Below are positions 1-10,254 of a DNA stretch of 47,007 nucleotides, one piece after another. Within the stretch, counting starts at the first letter, position 1; every line of letters starts with the position of its first letter. The notes beneath the pieces were generated by a model, which had not been told where the DNA came from, searched no databases, and saw nothing but the letters and a program-made list of their open reading frames with translations. The translations under genes and the position numbers were made by a program. Source of the DNA: Rhodopseudomonas sp. B29 (GTDB lineage Bacteria > Pseudomonadota > Alphaproteobacteria > Rhizobiales > Xanthobacteraceae); assembly GCF_000333455.1 (NCBI RefSeq), contig NZ_BADD01000680.1, positions 717-47,723 on the forward strand, read 5' to 3'.

Positions 1-107
1 ATGGTGGAGATACGGATCATCTACGCCGGACTATAGCTGACGATCCGCCATCTTTGTCGATTCGACGCCCGAGTCCACCGGATTCGTCCATCCGGACAAG
101 GCTATAC

Positions 108-135
108 AGCGTGATCCCGGAATCGGGATCACGCT
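108..135 (-). terminator. Perfect 12-bp hairpin downstream of the aminotransferase
   Basis: Positions 108-119 and 124-135 are a perfect inverted repeat (AGCGTGATCCCG and its complement) around a 4-nt loop. It lies about 26 nt past the stop of the minus-strand aminotransferase gene. No T-run follows on either strand, so it may be a weak or factor-assisted terminator, or only a stabilising 3' hairpin. Confidence 0.35.
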
Positions 136-161
136 TGGGTTGTTATCGGGCGGTTACGGCT

Positions 162-1505
<1,344 letters not shown>

Positions 1506-1755
1506 CACGCTCCTCATGGCGCTTTCGAAGCCGGCATCGGGCCCGGGCCGGGGAAAGGCGTGGCAAGGTATCAGCTTCGCTCGCTTGCGGGAACGCCGCG
1601 AGCCAGCAAATTTCCGTGGGGCTTCTATCTGCGAAAGCCGGGCCGCACCGTCCCAGCGCCCTGTTGCGGCGCGGGATTTGCGCCAGATCATGGGCCCCAG
1701 CCTTGCTGCGGGGCAGGGCGGCTGGTACCACCCCGGCTCAACTGTAAGAGCGACA

Positions 1756-3369
1756 ATGGCCGACAAACCGAAAAAACCCGCCAAACTCCGCGCCCGTTTG
1801 CCGCGCGGCCTCGCCGACCGCGGCCCCGCCGAGATCGCCGCGACGCGCGCCATGGTGGAGAAAATCCGCGAGGTGTACGAACGCTACGGTTTCGAGCCGG
1901 TCGAGACCCCGGCGTTCGAATACACCGACGCGCTCGGCAAGTTCCTGCCCGACCAGGACCGTCCCAACGAGGGTGTGTTCTCGCTGCAGGACGACGACGA
2001 GCAGTGGATCAGCCTGCGCTACGACCTCACCGCGCCGCTCGCCCGCTACGTCGCCGAGAATTTCGACGCGCTGCCCAAGCCGTATCGCAGCTACCGCTTC
2101 GGCTGGGTGTTCCGCAACGAAAAGCCCGGCCCCGGCCGCTTCCGCCAGTTCATGCAGTTCGACGCCGACACCGTCGGCGCGCCGACCGCGGCAGCCGATG
2201 CCGAGATGTGCATGATGGCGGCCGACACCATGGAAGCGCTGGGCATCCCGCGCGGCAGCTACGTGGTGAAGGTGAATAATCGCAAGGTGCTGGATGGGGT
2301 GTTGGAGTCGATCGGGCTTGGCGGTGATGAGAATGCCGGACGCCGGCTCACCGTGCTGCGGGCGATCGATAAGGCGGACAAGTTTCCACGAGAAGAAATA
2401 GTAAAGCTACTTGGTCCTGGTCGCTGGGATGGCGGCGAAGAAGGCAAGGGCGATTTCACAAAAGGCGCGAATCTCAGCGAGGATCAAGCCGCCCAAGTCC
2501 TTCATATATTCGGTCGTCCTCCGAACGTGGCTTTCGACTCGGACGTTCTCGAGGATTGGGAGAAGTCGGACTCAGCTTACTACGAGGTAGAGTTCGACAA
2601 GGGGGTCGAGAAAATTGCGAAGAACAATTTTCGCACGATCGACTTCATGCGTAGCGATTTTGACAACGCTACTTTCCAACAAGGCCTTGATGAGCTTGAG
2701 TCTATTGCCCGCTTAGCCCACGCGGGTCGATATGGTAGCCGTAGGATTCTTATCGATCCCTCCGTCGTCCGCGGCCTCGAATACTACACCGGCCCCGTCT
2801 ACGAGGTCGAACTGCTGCTCGAGACCAAAGACGAGAAGGGCCGCCCGGTGCGGTTCGGCTCGGTTGGCGGCGGTGGGCGTTACGATGGCCTGGTGTCGCG
2901 CTTCCGCGGCGAGCCGGTGCCGGCGACCGGGTTCTCGATCGGCGTATCGCGGCTGCAGGCGGCGCTGACGCTGATCGGTCAGCTCGACAACAAGCCCCAG
3001 CCCGGCCCCGTCGTCGTCACCGTGTTCGGCGGCGATATCGCCGGTTATCAGAAGATGGTCGCGACGCTGCGCAACGCCGGCATCCGCGCCGAGCTGTACC
3101 TGGGCAATCCCAAGCACTCGCTCGGCCAGCAGATGAAATACGCCGACAAGCGCAACTCGCCCTGCGCCGTCATCCAGGGTTCTGATGAAAAAGCCCAAGG
3201 CATCGTCCAGATCAAGGACCTGATCCTAGGGGCCGAACTGGCGTCGCTGGAGAAGGACCGCGACGAGTATCTCAAGAAGCAGGCCGAGGCGCAGTTCTCC
3301 TGCAGCGAGGCCGAACTGGTCGAGAAGGTGCAGGAGCTGTTGAAGCGACGCGGGGTGCAGTGGAGTTAG
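1756..3369 (+). CDS. hisS: Histidyl-tRNA synthetase with an atypical central segment
   Basis: A 537-residue class II aminoacyl-tRNA synthetase that charges tRNA-His with histidine. Motif 2 is visible as [14 protein letters not shown], the histidine-specific loop as [10 protein letters not shown], and motif 3 in the GGRYDGL to TGFSIGVSR region. The anticodon-binding domain fills the last 100 residues or so. Start at the ATG beginning MADKPKKP; the longer upstream frame reads through the divergent promoter region. Between about 2380 and 2755 (residues about 209-333, the insertion domain) codon choice shifts abruptly to AT-richer codons such as ATA, TTA, AGA and CTT, then returns to the host pattern. 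That suggests a transferred or recombined block. The gene is open throughout and should be functional. Confidence 0.95.
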   Translation: MADKPKKPAKLRARLPRGLADRGPAEIAATRAMVEKIREVYERYGFEPVETPAFEYTDALGKFLPDQDRPNEGVFSLQDDDEQWISLRYDLTAPLARYVAENFDALPKPYRSYRFGWVFRNEKPGPGRFRQFMQFDADTVGAPTAAADAEMCMMAADTMEALGIPRGSYVVKVNNRKVLDGVLESIGLGGDENAGRRLTVLRAIDKADKFPREEIVKLLGPGRWDGGEEGKGDFTKGANLSEDQAAQVLHIFGRPPNVAFDSDVLEDWEKSDSAYYEVEFDKGVEKIAKNNFRTIDFMRSDFDNATFQQGLDELESIARLAHAGRYGSRRILIDPSVVRGLEYYTGPVYEVELLLETKDEKGRPVRFGSVGGGGRYDGLVSRFRGEPVPATGFSIGVSRLQAALTLIGQLDNKPQPGPVVVTVFGGDIAGYQKMVATLRNAGIRAELYLGNPKHSLGQQMKYADKRNSPCAVIQGSDEKAQGIVQIKDLILGAELASLEKDRDEYLKKQAEAQFSCSEAELVEKVQELLKRRGVQWS

Positions 3370-3373
3370 ACCC

Positions 3374-3520
3374 GTCATTCCGGGGCGCGCCGCAGGCGCG
3401 AACCCGGAATCCATATCCCCTGGACTCGATGAGAGATACGAGAAGCTATTCCCTGCCCCACAACGGGCGCCGGGAGTATGGATTCCAGGTTCGCGAGCTT
3501 CGCTCGCGCCCCGGAATGAC
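3374..3520. repeat. Palindromic repeat family A, copy 1
   Basis: Two facing arms begin GTCATTCCGGGGCGC and end GCGCCCCGGAATGAC around a central GAATCCAT / ATGGATTC pair. Each arm contains its own small palindrome (GCGCGCCGCAGGCGCG; GCGAGCTTCGCTCGC). It fills the hisS-tautomerase spacer. Other copies lie at 3775, 4366, 7200 and 38236. Confidence 0.9.
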
Positions 3521-3550
3521 GAACGAAGTAACAACAAGGGAGAGACCACA

Positions 3551-3751
3551 ATGCCCGAGATCACCATCAACCTCGCCGAAGGCCGCACCGAAGCGCAGAA
3601 GACCGCGATCATGCGCGACATCTCGGCATCGCTGGTCAAGCATCTCGGCGTCGATCCCGAAGCCGTTGTGATCCAGATCAACGAGGCGCCTCCCCCCAAC
3701 AAGATGAAGGGCGGCATGACCTTCGTCGAGCGCAAGGCGGCGGGGAAGTAG
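3551..3751 (+). CDS. 4-oxalocrotonate tautomerase family protein
   Basis: A 66-residue member of the 4-oxalocrotonate tautomerase (4-OT) family, small enzymes that use the N-terminal proline as general base to shift protons in 2-oxo acid enols. After Met removal the protein begins with Pro, in MPEITINLAEGRT, and carries the expected basic residues near position 11. The length matches the 60-65 residue family norm. A purine-rich site (AGGGAGAG) lies about 6 nt upstream. The gene sits alone between two copies of repeat family A, with no catabolic gene nearby to identify its substrate, so family is sure and substrate unknown. Confidence 0.88.
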   Translation: MPEITINLAEGRTEAQKTAIMRDISASLVKHLGVDPEAVVIQINEAPPPNKMKGGMTFVERKAAGK

Positions 3752-3774
3752 CTTCCGCGCACATCCTCTCTTTT

Positions 3775-3921
3775 GTCATTCCGGGGCGCGCGTAGCGCGA
3801 ACCCGGAATCCATACACCCTGTGGGCGCGGCGAGCCGCGGCGTTGCGACGGCCGTGCTCAATCACGGAGACTGGGCGTATGGATTCCGGGTTCGCGAGCT
3901 TCGCTCGCGCCCCGGAATGAC
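3775..3921. repeat. Palindromic repeat family A, copy 2
   Basis: Same architecture as copy 1: GTCATTCCGGGGCGCGCG opens it, GCGCCCCGGAATGAC closes it, and GAATCCAT and ATGGATTC face each other across a variable centre. It lies between the tautomerase gene and the hotdog thioesterase gene. It is partly translated in the longest version of the thioesterase frame, one reason that longer start is rejected. Confidence 0.9.
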
Positions 3922-3961
3922 GAACATGAATGTGAACTTCGTTGATCAGCATGAGGGCCGC

Positions 3962-4354
3962 ATGGACGCACGCGATGTCATCACCGTCGGCCTAAGCGCC
4001 GAGCGCGAAATCACCGTGACGCCGGAGCTGACGGTGCGGCACTTCGTCGACTACATGCCGCCGGTGTTCGCGACGCCGATGATGATCCTGGAAATGGAAA
4101 TGGCCTCCGGCGAGGCGATTCATCCCAGGCTGCCGCAGGGCTGGGTGACGGTCGGCACCGGCGTCGACATCCGGCATCTGCAGCCCGCGCTGGTCGGTCA
4201 AGTCGTGCGCTCGACCTCCAAAGTGATCAGCGTCGACCAGCGAAGCATTGGCTTTGAAGTCGCCTGCTGGGTCGGCACCCGCAAGATCGGCGACGGCAAG
4301 CATTTGCGCGGCCTGATCGACGTCGAGGCGTTTACGAAGCGGCTGATGGGCTGA
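3962..4354 (+). CDS. Hotdog-fold thioesterase, fluoroacetyl-CoA thioesterase (FlK)-like
   Basis: A 130-residue single hotdog-domain protein resembling the FlK-like acyl-CoA thioesterases. Visible features are an N-terminal strand leading to VRHFVDYMPPVFATP, a central EMEMASGEAIHPRLPQG helix/turn and the GWVTVGTGVDIRHL strand typical of these enzymes. Start at 3962 is preferred because GAGGG lies 5 nt upstream; ATG 3926 would add 12 residues that begin inside repeat sequence. It stands alone between two copies of repeat A. It probably hydrolyses a small acyl-CoA, but no residue visible here fixes the substrate. Confidence 0.8.
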   Translation: MDARDVITVGLSAEREITVTPELTVRHFVDYMPPVFATPMMILEMEMASGEAIHPRLPQGWVTVGTGVDIRHLQPALVGQVVRSTSKVISVDQRSIGFEVACWVGTRKIGDGKHLRGLIDVEAFTKRLMG

Positions 4355-4365
4355 GCCACACCGTC

Positions 4366-4477
4366 GTCATTCCGGGGCGCTCACGCAGTGAGCGAACCCG
4401 GAATCTCGAAGTCATGAGACATGGCTTATCAGCTCGGGATTCCGGGTTCGCGAGCTGCGCTCGCGCCCCGGAATGAC
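4366..4477. repeat. Palindromic repeat family A, copy 3
   Basis: A shorter copy: the arms GTCATTCCGGGGCGC and GCGCCCCGGAATGAC are intact and the centre is reduced to about 40 nt. It lies between convergent genes (thioesterase + and the exported protein -), where it could form a bidirectional 3'-end hairpin. Confidence 0.88.
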
Positions 4478-4525
4478 GCCGCAGTGAGAGAGTGCGACCG
4501 CCTTCGCTCAACTCCCGCGCGCCCT

Positions 4526-4921
4526 TTACCGTACCTCGACGCTGAAGCTGTCGAGCACGCTGATCGCTCCGGTGCGATACACCGCGCGCAGGGTGAAATT
4601 GTCGGTGCCGCGATAGCCGCGCTCGGGCACGTAGTACACGTTCAACCCGGTGATGGTCTTGCCGGCGCAGCGCGAGCGCTGGCCGGTGAAGCGGTTGATG
4701 TCGATGGTGTACGGACCCGGAACCGTGGACAGCGTGCCGTGCCTGGGCTTGGTCACGACGTTCACCGTGCCTTGCATCGGGCTGCAGTCCGAGATGTTGA
4801 AATTGGCGTAAGCCCGCATCAGGGCGCGCTGCCCCGAGCGCGCCTGCCGGCTGAATTCGTCCGCGAACGCAGATGTTGCGACGAGCGCCAACGCGCAGCC
4901 GATCGCGGCCGTAGGAATCAT
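4526..4921 (-). CDS. Small exported protein, Ig-like fold candidate
   Basis: A 131-residue protein with a clear Sec signal peptide: Met, short hydrophobic core (AAIGCALALVATS) and an AFA/DE cleavage site near residue 21. The mature part has two cysteines (SDCSP and RSRCAGK) that could form a disulfide, and repeated beta-strand patterns ending in GYRGTDNFTLRAVYR. That last stretch resembles the strands of bacterial Ig/cadherin-like domains of periplasmic proteins. Start at 4921 is supported by GGGAGG upstream. It lies 66 nt downstream of the 690-residue membrane protein gene and could be cotranscribed with it. I do not recognise a defined function. Confidence 0.75.
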   Translation of the reverse strand: MIPTAAIGCALALVATSAFADEFSRQARSGQRALMRAYANFNISDCSPMQGTVNVVTKPRHGTLSTVPGPYTIDINRFTGQRSRCAGKTITGLNVYYVPERGYRGTDNFTLRAVYRTGAISVLDSFSVEVR

Positions 4922-4987
4922 GGCGTACCTCCCTTTTGGAGAAGTATCACCGCGTCCAATTCGCAAGGCAACGCCGGATCGGTAAGC

Positions 4988-7060
4988 CTACCGTCCCTCG
5001 CGCAGCCACGTCGCTGCGAACGCGCCGAGCAGCAACAGCAGGCCAATCAGGCCGGTGAACACCGGCAGCACGCCGACGCCGGTGACGACGCTGGCATCGC
5101 GCATGCGGACGCCGAGCCACCCGTCGCCGTGGAACACGCTGGTCGATGTCACCGGCACGATCCGCGGCAGAGACACGCTGCCGTTTTCGGCGATGCGCAC
5201 AGCGTCGCCGCCGGTGGCCTGCGCCAGCGGCCGCAGCGTCTCGGGCGTCGAGGTGACCTCGGAGAATTCCTTCGGGTTGACCGGACCGACATTGATCAGC
5301 GCCTTCAGCGCGCCGTCGGTCGCCTGCCACAGGCCGAGCTCGTCGGCCGGCAGGCTGGCGCGCCAGATGCCGGGATCACCGGCGCTCAGCGTCAGCTGCT
5401 TGGTCTGGCCGGAGGGCGAGGTGACGGTGACTGGCGGCACGCTGTCGCCCATGGTCTGGCGCAGCACTTCGAGGTTCTTGCCTTCGACCTTGAGCCGCAG
5501 CGCTTCCTCGTCGAGGTCCGGCTGCTTCATCAGCCAGTGCGACATCCGCCGCAACAGATCGAGATGCGGACCGCCGCCCTCGTAGCCGCGCGCCCACAGC
5601 CAGATGTGGTCGCTGAGCAAAAGAGCGACGCGGCCTTCGCCGAAATGCGACAGCAGCAGCAGCGGCATGTTGTCGGCGCCGGTCATCAGCGGCGGCGTCG
5701 TGGTGTTGCGGGTGTCGATGGTGCGGAAGAAGCGGCTCCAATGCGGCGGATCACTCGCCGAACCTTCGAGGCCGCGCGTGACCGGGTGACGTTTGCCGGC
5801 GTCGGACAGCCGCGCATAGAACGGCTTCTCGGTGACGCCGACCGGCTCGGCCGGTAGCAGCGTGTCGAGCGGGGTGCGCCAGATCGAGGTAGTCGAGGCG
5901 TAGTCCGGCCCGGCCGACACCAGAACTGCGCCGCCGTTCTTCACATAGCGGGAGATGTTGTCGAAGTAAGCCATCGGCAGCACGCCCTGGCGGGCGTAGC
6001 GGTCGAAGATGATGAGCTGGAACTCGTTGATCTTCTGCTGGAACAGCTCGCGCGTCGGGAATGCGATCAGCGACAGCTCGTTGATCGGCGTGCCGTCCTG
6101 CTTCTCCGGCGGACGCAGAATGGTGAAGTGGACGAGATCGACGCTGGCGTCGGACTTGAGCAGGTTGCGCCAGGTACGCTCGCCGGAATGCGGTTCGCCC
6201 GACACCAGCAGCACGCGCAGCTTGTCGCGGACGCCGTCGATCGACACCACGGCGCGGTTGTTGACCAGCGTCAGTTCGTTCTCGACCGGCGAGGCTTCGA
6301 TCTCGACGATGTTCGGGCCGGCGTGCTTGATGCCGACATCGACATTGACGGTCTGGCCGCTGGCCACGGTGCGCTCGGACAACGTCTCGCCGTCGCGGCG
6401 CACCGTGACGCGGGCGCGGCCGGCGACGATGCCCTGGTCGTCGAGCCGGTAAGTAATCGTCTGGTTCTGGCCGACGATGCCGAAGCGCGGCGCCGCCACG
6501 ATGGCGATACGGCGGTCGCGTTCGTCCTTGCGGCCGGTGATCAGTGCCTGCAGCGGCGCCTGGAAGCCGAGCGCCTGGGCGTTGGCCGGAATATCGTGGA
6601 CGCGGCCGTCGGTGATCAGGAAGGCGCCGGCGACGCGGTCGGTCGGCACGTCCGACAGTGACGACGCCACCGCGCCGAACAGCTTGGTGCCGTCGGTCTC
6701 GCCGTCGGCCTGGCCGGCCTCGACGACGCGGACTTCGAGGCCCTTGATCTGCTTCAGCCGATCGACCAGCGCCTCTTTGGTCTGCTCGGCCTCCTCGGTG
6801 CGCTTGCCGAAATTCTGGCTCGGGCTCTTGTCGACCACGACCGAGACCACCGACGACAGCGGCTCGCGCTGCTCGCGCGTGAACGACGGATTGGCCAGCG
6901 CCAGCACGATCAGCGCCAGCGCTGCGATCCGTACCCACGCCCCGCGCGACCGCCCCAGCAGCAGCACCAGCGCGACGACGCCCAGCGCCGCAAGCGCGAC
7001 CCACAGCAAGAGGGTAGGGACCAAAGGGGCGAAGGCGATGCCGTAGTGCAACTCAAGCAC
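4988..7060 (-). CDS. Large membrane protein of the MoxR/DUF58 cluster (glutamine amidotransferase-like)
   Basis: A 690-residue protein with two N-terminal membrane helices (about residues 10-35 and 45-60), a long soluble region and one C-terminal helix just before the basic end WLREGR. The soluble part contains a degenerate von Willebrand-like segment (VVSVVVDKSPSQNFG, FLITDGRVHD) and a class-I amidotransferase-like region (HPVTRGLEG, HFGEGRVALLLSDHIW, near residues 400-480). This is the usual companion of MoxR, DUF58 and DUF4159 proteins in alphaproteobacteria, thought to act together in envelope or chaperone-like maturation. It lies 362 nt downstream of the DUF4159 gene, separated by three repeats. 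Family and context are good; the biochemical role is unknown. Confidence 0.82.
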   Translation of the reverse strand: MLELHYGIAFAPLVPTLLLWVALAALGVVALVLLLGRSRGAWVRIAALALIVLALANPSFTREQREPLSSVVSVVVDKSPSQNFGKRTEEAEQTKEALVDRLKQIKGLEVRVVEAGQADGETDGTKLFGAVASSLSDVPTDRVAGAFLITDGRVHDIPANAQALGFQAPLQALITGRKDERDRRIAIVAAPRFGIVGQNQTITYRLDDQGIVAGRARVTVRRDGETLSERTVASGQTVNVDVGIKHAGPNIVEIEASPVENELTLVNNRAVVSIDGVRDKLRVLLVSGEPHSGERTWRNLLKSDASVDLVHFTILRPPEKQDGTPINELSLIAFPTRELFQQKINEFQLIIFDRYARQGVLPMAYFDNISRYVKNGGAVLVSAGPDYASTTSIWRTPLDTLLPAEPVGVTEKPFYARLSDAGKRHPVTRGLEGSASDPPHWSRFFRTIDTRNTTTPPLMTGADNMPLLLLSHFGEGRVALLLSDHIWLWARGYEGGGPHLDLLRRMSHWLMKQPDLDEEALRLKVEGKNLEVLRQTMGDSVPPVTVTSPSGQTKQLTLSAGDPGIWRASLPADELGLWQATDGALKALINVGPVNPKEFSEVTSTPETLRPLAQATGGDAVRIAENGSVSLPRIVPVTSTSVFHGDGWLGVRMRDASVVTGVGVLPVFTGLIGLLLLLGAFAATWLREGR

Positions 7061-7077
7061 CTCTCAACTTGAACAAC

Positions 7078-7184
7078 GTCATCCTGAGGTGCGCGTCGCG
7101 AAGCGACGCGCCTCGAAGGATGGCTCCGCATACCCTCGCAGCAGTCATCCTTCGAGGCTCGCTGCGCTCGCACCTCAGGATGAC
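7078..7184. repeat. Palindromic repeat family C, copy 1
   Basis: Arms begin GTCATCCTGAGGTGCGCG and end CACCTCAGGATGAC, with CCTCGAAGGATG and CATCCTTCGAGG facing each other across the middle. First of three different repeats packed between two genes of the MoxR cluster. Confidence 0.9.
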
Positions 7185-7199
7185 GGCCCTCATCTCTTC

Positions 7200-7300
7200 G
7201 TCATTCCGGGGCGCGCGTAGCGCGAGCCCGGAATCCATAACCACCGCCGGGAGTATGGATTCCGGGCCTGCGCCGCTGGCGCGGCGCATCCCGGAATGAC
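7200..7300. repeat. Palindromic repeat family A, copy 4
   Basis: GTCATTCCGGGGCGCGCG opens the element and CATCCCGGAATGAC closes it. The closing arm is variant, with GCGCCGCTGGCGCGGCGC as internal palindrome instead of the usual GCGAGCTTCGCTCGC. Confidence 0.88.
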
Positions 7301-7323
7301 GAGGCAAATTCATTCCTCTCGCC

Positions 7324-7402
7324 GTCATTGCGAGGAGCGATAGCGACGAAGCAATCCAGCTCGGGGCACTGGGCTGGATTGCTTCGCTTCGCTCGCAATG
7401 AC
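7324..7402. repeat. Palindromic repeat family B, copy 1
   Basis: Arms GTCATTGCGAGGAGCGA and GCTCGCAATGAC face each other, with AGCAATCCAGC / GCTGGATTGCT inside. Directly follows repeat A copy 4 and ends 21 nt before the stop codon of the DUF4159 gene. Confidence 0.9.
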
Positions 7403-7422
7403 GGGGGGATGTCGTGCTCAAA

Positions 7423-10254
7423 TCACTGCCCCAACCGTTCGATCAGCGCCGGCGCATGGACCTGATCCGCCTTGTAGTTGCCGGTCAGGGTGTACATCAC
7501 GATGTTGACGCCGGCGCGGAAGGCGTATTCGCGCTGGCGTGGTTCGCCGGGCGTCAGCGGCAGCATCGGCTGTCCGTCGGGGCGCAGCGCCCAGGCGCCG
7601 GCGAGATCGTTGGAGGTGATGATGATCGGCGACACGCCGTCGCCGCCGCGCGCCGGCCGCGAATTGTCGTCGTCGTCGCTCTCGCGCGGCAGCGCTTCGA
7701 CCCAGGTCTGGCCGTTGGTGAAGCGGCCGGGGAAGTCGCGCAAGAGATAGAACGTCTTGGTCAGCACGTGCTCGCGCGGCACCGGCTCGAGCTCGGGCAC
7801 GTCGAGTGACGACAGCACGCCCCGCAGCGTCTGCATGCCGGGCGTCTGCGACTCGCCGTTCTGGCCGGCCGGCGCCTCAATGGCGTCGCGGGTGTCGAAC
7901 AGCACGGTGCCGCCCTGCTTCATATAGGCGTCGATCTTGTTGAGCGCGTCCTGCGGCGGCTTCGGCGCGCCGGCCACGATTGGCCAGTAGATCAGCGGGA
8001 AGAACGACAATTCGTCCTTGGCCGGATCGATGCCGATCGGCTCGCCCGCTTCCAGCGCGGTGCGCTGTGCCAGAAACAGCGTCAGCCCGCTCATGCCGGC
8101 CTTGACGATCTGGTCGACGTCGGGATTGCCGGTGATGACGTAGGCGAGATGCGTCTGCGCTGTCGCCTTGATGGCGAACTCGTCTTTGGCGGCTTGCGAC
8201 TGCGCGTGCAGTGGCCCCGGCGACAGCGTCACCGGCAGCGCCAGCGCGGCGATCAGCACCGCAGCAGTGGTGGCGCGGCGACGCCGGCCCAGCAGCCAAG
8301 CGAGACCGCCGCCGAGCAGCGCCACGATCACCGCGTCGAGCATGAACAGGCCGAGCGAGCCGGCCAGCAGCATGCCGCGCAGATCCTGCGGCTCGGCATT
8401 GGTGTAGCTGGCGCGGCTGGCCTTGATGGCGGACGTATCGAGCGGCGCCAGCCGGTCGGCCGCCGCCAGTGCGTTGACGGCGGTCGGGCCGTCGACAGGG
8501 CCGTAGAAGCCCGGAGGATGCTCGGCGGTGGCGCGCTCGCGATAATCGGCCGGGATCGGCTTGGCCGAGGCCGGCGGCGGCCCGAATGCGCCGAAGCCGT
8601 CGAGCGTGCGCAGCGGCGACACCGTCTCGGCCGCGTTCGGCGCACCGGCGACGCCGGCGCCCGGCGTGCCGGTGTAGCCGGACAGATCGACCAGGCGGCG
8701 CAGCATCTCGACGAAGGTGCCGGACATCGGCAGGTTCGACCAGCGCATGTCGGCGCTGACATGGAACAGCGTGACGAGACCCTTGCCGCGACGCTCGCCG
8801 GTGACCAGCGGCGTGCCGTCAGCCAACGAAGCCCAGCTCTTGCCCGGCAACGCTGCGTCGGGTTCGGCCAGCACCTGGCGGTTGATTGTCACGTCGTTCG
8901 GCACCGCGAGCCCGGCGAACGGGCCGTCGGCGGAGAAGGCCGCGAGGCTCTGCGGCTTCTCCCAGGTCAGGCTGCCGCCGAGGCTGCGGCCGCCTTTGCG
9001 CAGTTTCACCGGCACGAGGTCGTCGTCGTCCTGTTGTGCCAGACGCGGTCCGGCAAAGCGCACCAGCACGCCGCCCTGTTCGATCCAGGCATCGAGCCGC
9101 TGGCGGATCTCGGGCGACAGCGCGCCGACATCGGCCATCACGATCATCGGCAGCTTCTGATCGAGGAACTGCGTGATCACCTGCTGCGGCGCGCCGCGAT
9201 CACCCTGGCGGATATCGGCGAACGGTGACAGCGCGCGGGTCAGGTAGAAGCCGGGCGCGAGCAGCGGCTGTGCGGTGTCGGCGCTGCCGCCCGAGACGAT
9301 GCCGATGGCGCGGCGGCGCCAGCGCTTGTCGAGGAGTTGCACGGCGCCGGCGGAGCGCTCGTTCGCGATTTCCAGCCGTGCGATGTCGTTGCGCAATTCG
9401 ACCGGCAGATCGAACGACGCTTCGGTCTCGCGCTCACCGGGCTTGAACGCGTAGTTGGCTTCGCCGATCGGCGCGCCCTTGGCGTCGATCGCCCGCACCA
9501 GTCCCGGATCGGCGCCGCCGCTCTGCGCGCGCAGCACCTTCACGACCATCTTGGCAGCGGCGTTCTCGGCCGCAGCCAGCGCGTGCGCCGGCGGTGCGCC
9601 GCCTTCGACGATCGTCATGGGATGATCGCCGATGATGTTGTTGAGGCCGCTGACGAAGTCGCTGCCGCGGCCGGTGTCGACGCCGTCGCTGAGCCAGACG
9701 ATCTCGGCATCGCTGGAGGTCTTGAGGAAACGTCCGATCGCCGGCAGCGCTTCGCTGCGATCGATGGCGTAGGGCTTCGGCGCGAGCTGGCGCAGCGACA
9801 CGCGCGCGGTGCCGGCCGGCATCAGTGCCGGATCGCGGGTGGTTTCGGATAGTGGCGCCAGCGCCACCGGCCGCCGCGCGCTATCGGCGTTGGCGATCAG
9901 TTCGTCGGCGGCCTTGATGCGGGCGTCCCAGGTCGATGCGGCGCTCCAGCCGTCGTCGAGCAGGATCAGCAGCGGCGAACTGCCGCCGCCAGCAGCGGTC
10001 TGCGGATTCCAGATCGGCCCGGCCAGCGCGAAGATCACCAGCGCGGCGGCGAGCATGCGTAGCGCCGTCAGCCACCACGGCGTGCGCGACGGCGTCTCTT
10101 CCTTCGGGGCGATCTCGAACAACAGCCGCGTCGGCGGGAAGTCGATGCGCCGCGGCCGCGGCGGCGTCACGCGCAGCAGCCACCACAGCGCCGGTAGCGC
10201 CAGCAGACCGAGGAGCAGCAATGGCTGGGCGAAGGACAGCGGCAATCCCATCAT
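7423..10254 (-). CDS. BatA-like N-terminal and DUF4159 C-terminal membrane protein
   Basis: A 943-residue inner-membrane protein. Residues 1-85 form a BatA-type aerotolerance N-terminus: two hydrophobic helices around the FPPTRLLFEIAP segment. A long periplasmic or cytoplasmic part with von Willebrand-like strands (LLILLDDGWSAAS, IVWLSDGVDTGRG) follows, then two more membrane helices near 650-710. The C-terminal DUF4159 domain (about 725-940) shows THLAYVITGNPDVDQI and GGTVLFDTRD. Its start overlaps the stop of the DUF58 gene by 4 nt, so translation is coupled. Proteins of this type accompany MoxR ATPases; the complex is thought to act in maturation of envelope or metal-containing proteins, which is inference here. 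Confidence 0.88.
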   Translation of the reverse strand: MMGLPLSFAQPLLLLGLLALPALWWLLRVTPPRPRRIDFPPTRLLFEIAPKEETPSRTPWWLTALRMLAAALVIFALAGPIWNPQTAAGGGSSPLLILLDDGWSAASTWDARIKAADELIANADSARRPVALAPLSETTRDPALMPAGTARVSLRQLAPKPYAIDRSEALPAIGRFLKTSSDAEIVWLSDGVDTGRGSDFVSGLNNIIGDHPMTIVEGGAPPAHALAAAENAAAKMVVKVLRAQSGGADPGLVRAIDAKGAPIGEANYAFKPGERETEASFDLPVELRNDIARLEIANERSAGAVQLLDKRWRRRAIGIVSGGSADTAQPLLAPGFYLTRALSPFADIRQGDRGAPQQVITQFLDQKLPMIVMADVGALSPEIRQRLDAWIEQGGVLVRFAGPRLAQQDDDDLVPVKLRKGGRSLGGSLTWEKPQSLAAFSADGPFAGLAVPNDVTINRQVLAEPDAALPGKSWASLADGTPLVTGERRGKGLVTLFHVSADMRWSNLPMSGTFVEMLRRLVDLSGYTGTPGAGVAGAPNAAETVSPLRTLDGFGAFGPPPASAKPIPADYRERATAEHPPGFYGPVDGPTAVNALAAADRLAPLDTSAIKASRASYTNAEPQDLRGMLLAGSLGLFMLDAVIVALLGGGLAWLLGRRRRATTAAVLIAALALPVTLSPGPLHAQSQAAKDEFAIKATAQTHLAYVITGNPDVDQIVKAGMSGLTLFLAQRTALEAGEPIGIDPAKDELSFFPLIYWPIVAGAPKPPQDALNKIDAYMKQGGTVLFDTRDAIEAPAGQNGESQTPGMQTLRGVLSSLDVPELEPVPREHVLTKTFYLLRDFPGRFTNGQTWVEALPRESDDDDNSRPARGGDGVSPIIITSNDLAGAWALRPDGQPMLPLTPGEPRQREYAFRAGVNIVMYTLTGNYKADQVHAPALIERLGQ

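Noticed and set aside
1-36. A start-to-stop frame of 12 codons at the window edge
   Set aside because: It is too short to judge, and whether it continues leftwards cannot be seen. It could be the end of an upstream gene.
4421-5857. A 478-codon plus-strand frame over the exported-protein and large membrane-protein genes
   Set aside because: It starts inside a repeat and runs antisense to two genes with clear signal peptide or membrane features.
7078-7402. A CRISPR-like array of regularly spaced repeats
   Set aside because: The elements are three unlike palindromic families with no common direct repeat and no spacers of constant length.
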